Assembly: GCA_023249795.1 (NCBI GenBank)
Contig: JAHFBU010000066.1
Location: forward strand, 1-8,212
Reading direction: 5' to 3'
Length of the DNA stretch: 8,212 nt
Source: Syntrophaceae bacterium
GTDB taxonomy: Bacteria; Desulfobacterota; Syntrophia; Syntrophales; UBA5619
Below are positions 6,255 to 8,212 of this stretch, piece after piece. The notes under the pieces are model-generated. The model saw only the letters and a list, made by a program, of their open reading frames with translations. It was not told the DNA's origin and searched no databases. The position numbers and the translations under genes are program-made. Position 1 is the first letter of the stretch. Each line of letters starts with the position of its first letter.

Positions 6255-7349
6255 ATGAAAGAACTGAAAGACTATTTTGTCCCCTGGTTGTTTACCGCAC
6301 GGGAATACAACACCGCCATCCTGGACAAGGCATGGGCAAATCCGGATTACGGCCGCCTGATGCTCAATGAAAACCCCGTTCCGCCTTCAGAGAAGGTCAT
6401 CAAGGCGGTTACGGATATCCTGTCCAAGGGAAACCGCTATCCCGATAGCATGCTGCGGCTGCGGACCAAATTGGCGAAGCTGCATAACGTGGGGCCGGAT
6501 AATATCGGCCTGTGCAACGGCTCGTCGGAGATCATCGACTGCATGATGCGGATCTTTCTGCAGCCGGGCGACGAATTCATCGTTTCCAATCCGACCTTCG
6601 GGCTCTTTCCGCCGCGGGCGGAACTGGTCGGCGGGAAGGTGGTTTCCATTGCACTGCGCAAGGAGGATCTCCAGTACGACGTGGATGCGATGCTTGGAGC
6701 GATCACCCCCAGGACCAAGCTGATCCTCATCATCAATCCGAACAACCCGACGGGGATCTTCATCGATGATGCCGACCTGATCCGTTTCTGCGAAACGGGG
6801 ATCCCCCTGTGCGTCGACGAAGCCTATCTGGACTACCATCCCGAGATCCCGTCCAAAGACTTCCTGCTGAAGAAATACCCGCAGGTCTTTCTTTCCCATA
6901 CGTTCTCCAAGGCCTACGGCTTCGCCGGAATCCGCTTCGGTTATGTGGTGGGAACGGAGGAGATGGTCAAGGCCTTCAACACCATGTTCCTCCCCTGGAA
7001 CGTAAGCCTGATGGCCATGGCGGCCGCGGAGGCGATCCTGGACAACCCGGAGGAGGTTGTAGCGAAGGTCAAGCACAACAACCGCTGGATGGATATCTTC
7101 ACCGAGGAGCTGCTCCAGGCGGGGCTGAAGCCCTTCCCGGCGCACGGCAACTACATGCTTGTCGATGCCACGATGACCGGCAAGACCACGGCCGAGATCC
7201 TGGCGGCGGCGCTGGAGACGGAGCACCTCTTCCTGAAGAGTATCCCGACGATCCACGGAAGGAACGGCTATTTCCGGGTGACACCGGGGGTCAATGAGGA
7301 AAACGAGCGTTTCGTCCGCTTTATCCGGAACTATTTTGGCAAGCGCTAA
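6255..7349 (+). CDS. Class I/II PLP-dependent aminotransferase (HisC/CobD-like)
   Basis: A 364-residue fold-type I PLP enzyme that would transfer or remove an amino group. Visible landmarks are the N-terminal LNENPVPPSEKV (37-48), RYP (61-63), the phosphate-cup GSSE (89-92), NPNNPTG (161-167), Asp188 in VDEAY (contacts the pyridine nitrogen), the Schiff-base Lys219 in SHTFSKAYGFAGIRFGY with Arg227 (PLP phosphate), and Arg341 in YFRVTPG, the usual substrate carboxylate contact. Length and motif order match histidinol-phosphate aminotransferases and the related threonine-phosphate decarboxylases. The neighbours are not histidine or cobamide genes, and related enzymes act on phosphonates elsewhere, so an aminophosphonate or phosphorylated amine is a reasonable guess. 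The GGAAGG-type site at 6243-6248 is 6 bases before ATG 6255; an earlier ATG at 6250 meets a stop at once. The gene sits between two clusters of the same repeat. Enzyme class is sure, substrate unknown. Confidence 0.9.
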   Translation: MKELKDYFVPWLFTAREYNTAILDKAWANPDYGRLMLNENPVPPSEKVIKAVTDILSKGNRYPDSMLRLRTKLAKLHNVGPDNIGLCNGSSEIIDCMMRIFLQPGDEFIVSNPTFGLFPPRAELVGGKVVSIALRKEDLQYDVDAMLGAITPRTKLILIINPNNPTGIFIDDADLIRFCETGIPLCVDEAYLDYHPEIPSKDFLLKKYPQVFLSHTFSKAYGFAGIRFGYVVGTEEMVKAFNTMFLPWNVSLMAMAAAEAILDNPEEVVAKVKHNNRWMDIFTEELLQAGLKPFPAHGNYMLVDATMTGKTTAEILAAALETEHLFLKSIPTIHGRNGYFRVTPGVNEENERFVRFIRNYFGKR

Positions 7350-7378
7350 ATAAGTCAAAATCGCTTCCTGAAGGTGTC

Positions 7379-7415
7379 GGGGACATGTTCCGGAAGTCCG
7401 AAGGAATCGGAACGT
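7379..7415 (+). repeat. REP-like hairpin repeat, copy D, truncated on the right
   Basis: The left arm GGGGACATGTTCCG (7379-7392) is followed by GAAG-TCC-GAA-GGA-AT and the beginning of a right arm, CGGAACGT (7408-7415). The expected GTCCCC is missing and copy E begins directly. It belongs to the same subtype as copy A, with TTCC/GGAA where A has TACC/GGTA. Confidence 0.75.
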
Positions 7416-7416
7416 C

Positions 7417-7459
7417 GGGGACGTGATGCGGAAGTCCGAAGGAATCGCATCATGTCCCC
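7417..7459 (+). repeat. REP-like hairpin repeat, copy E, complete
   Basis: The left arm GGGGACGTGATGCG (7417-7430) pairs with CGCATCATGTCCCC (7446-7459), with interior GAAG-TCC-GAA-GGA-AT. It matches copy C at 40 of 43 positions. Two of the three differences are a compensated C-G to T-A change in the inner stem. Like B and C it is followed by CGGAAC. Confidence 0.8.
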
Positions 7460-7468
7460 GGAACAGAA

Positions 7469-7498
7469 GAAGCCAGCGGGGATCGGAACGTGTCCCCA
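7469..7498 (+). repeat. REP-like hairpin repeat, copy F, lacking its left arm
   Basis: GAAG (7469-7472), CC-AGCG-GGG, AT and the right arm CGGAACGTGTCCCCA (7484-7498) are present, but no adjacent left arm precedes them. The right arm is the complement of the left arm of copy D (7379-7392), with one G-U, so the two could pair across copy E. Confidence 0.7.
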
Positions 7499-7517
7499 GA
7501 CTGCAATGGATACGGCC

Positions 7518-8212
7518 ATGCGGATTTACGTGTGCGTAAAGCATGTTCCCGACACCGCGGCCAACATCAGGCCCCTGGGCGGGACGGATTTCGATGAAAC
7601 CGTCAGGTTTATCGTTAATCCCTATGATGAATATGCCCTCGAACAGGCCCTCCGGATCAGGGAAAAGGAGGGCGGCGACTCCGAGGTCGTAGCGGTCACG
7701 GTCGGCAAGGAGTCCGCTGCCGTGACGCTGCGTTCCGCTCTGGCCATGGGCGCGGATCGGGGGATTCTGGTCAGGACGGACCGCTATTTTACGGACAGCA
7801 TCGAGACAAGCCGTCTGCTCAAACAGGCCATCGATATGGACGGCCCCCCCTCGCTTATCTTTACCGGCAAACAATCGATCGACACGGAAGGGATGCAGAC
7901 TCCCTATCGTCTCGCCGCCCTTTTTGATATGCCGGCGGTGGTGAATGTGGTGGCCTTTTCCATGTCCGGAGACAGGGTCACCGTCGAGCGGGAAGTGGAG
8001 GGGGATTTGCGCGAGGTGATCGAGATCTCCATCCCCTGTATCATAGGCGCTGCCAGGGGGTTGAACCGTCCGCGGTGTGCCACCCTCCCGGATATCATGA
8101 AAGCGAAAAAGAAAGAGATCAGGGTCATAAGCAAGGCGGAGCTCCGGATTCAGGAACGCCTTTCGACGGTCGAGCTTCTGGATCTTCAACCGGTCCCCGA
8201 CCGGGGCCGGGG
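7518..8212 (+). CDS. etfB: Electron transfer flavoprotein beta subunit, 3' end beyond the window
   Basis: An open frame runs from ATG 7518 (also in frame from ATG 7506) to the window edge, giving 231 residues without a stop; EtfB proteins are usually about 250-265. The product carries electrons, with EtfA, between dehydrogenases and a quinone reductase or other acceptor. Landmarks, numbered from 7518, are MRIYVCVKHVPDT at the start, VNPYDEYALEQALRI, VVAVTVGKE followed by LRSALAMGADR, FTGKQSIDTEGMQTPYRLAALFDMPAV in the nucleotide-binding region, and GLNRPRCATLPDIMKAKKKEI near the end. ATG 7518 is preferred because family members begin MKI-VCVKQVPDT. Neither ATG has a good Shine-Dalgarno sequence. 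A repeat cluster ends only 19 bases upstream of 7518. An etfA partner is expected next. I cannot tell whether this is a conventional or an electron-bifurcating type. Confidence 0.9.
   Translation, partial: MRIYVCVKHVPDTAANIRPLGGTDFDETVRFIVNPYDEYALEQALRIREKEGGDSEVVAVTVGKESAAVTLRSALAMGADRGILVRTDRYFTDSIETSRLLKQAIDMDGPPSLIFTGKQSIDTEGMQTPYRLAALFDMPAVVNVVAFSMSGDRVTVEREVEGDLREVIEISIPCIIGAARGLNRPRCATLPDIMKAKKKEIRVISKAELRIQERLSTVELLDLQPVPDRGR

Noticed and set aside
6016..6258. A small + strand open frame of 80 codons ending in the aminotransferase start
   Set aside because: It begins inside the transaldolase-like gene and is otherwise a translation of the hairpin repeats (repeated RKPAGIAS-type peptide). 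Not a gene.
6387..8189. A 600-codon open frame on the - strand across aminotransferase, repeats and etfB
   Set aside because: It runs antisense to two clear enzyme genes and through the repeat cluster, has no recognisable motif, and its composition is that of a reverse-strand shadow.

Overview
The window (8212 bases, GC-rich by eye) looks like chromosomal DNA of an anaerobic Gram-negative bacterium. A deltaproteobacterial or syntroph-like host is my inference. It rests on the exported binding protein with a Gram-negative-style signal peptide, an electron transfer flavoprotein gene, and GGGGAC...GTCCCC hairpin repeats of the REP type. No 16S or other phylogenetic marker is present, so the taxonomy is soft. 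All genes are on the + strand.

Bases 28-4760 form an ABC importer locus with its regulator: a periplasmic binding protein (28-1035), an ATPase (1144-2229), a fused two-domain permease (2226-3974) that overlaps the ATPase stop by ATGA, and a GntR/HutC-type regulator with a UTRA ligand domain (3990-4760). The transporter resembles the families annotated as putative 2-aminoethylphosphonate (2-AEP) uptake, which are relatives of Fe(III)-type importers. A perfect 16-bp-stem hairpin followed by a T tract lies between binding protein and ATPase. It could hold expression of the binding protein above that of the membrane parts.

Bases 4835-7349 hold two enzymes: a 402-residue transaldolase-fold protein (4835-6043) and a fold-type I PLP aminotransferase of the HisC/CobD-like group (6255-7349). 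The transaldolase homologue keeps the Schiff-base lysine and the phosphate-binding arginines. Where classical transaldolases have the catalytic glutamate it has glutamine, as fructose-6-phosphate aldolase does. No known C-P bond-cleaving enzyme (PhnX, PhnA, PhnY/PhnZ, C-P lyase) is encoded here. The cluster may therefore process an imported aminophosphonate or other phosphorylated amine by an unfamiliar transaminase plus aldolase route, or the substrate may not be 2-AEP at all.

The aminotransferase gene is bracketed by two clusters of one hairpin repeat family (6054-6227 and 7379-7498), six copies in all and all in the same orientation. The inner and outer stems vary in a compensated way between copies, and the downstream cluster is a nested or truncated mosaic. 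After it comes the start of a gene for an electron transfer flavoprotein beta subunit (7518 to the window end), probably a separate energy-metabolism unit.
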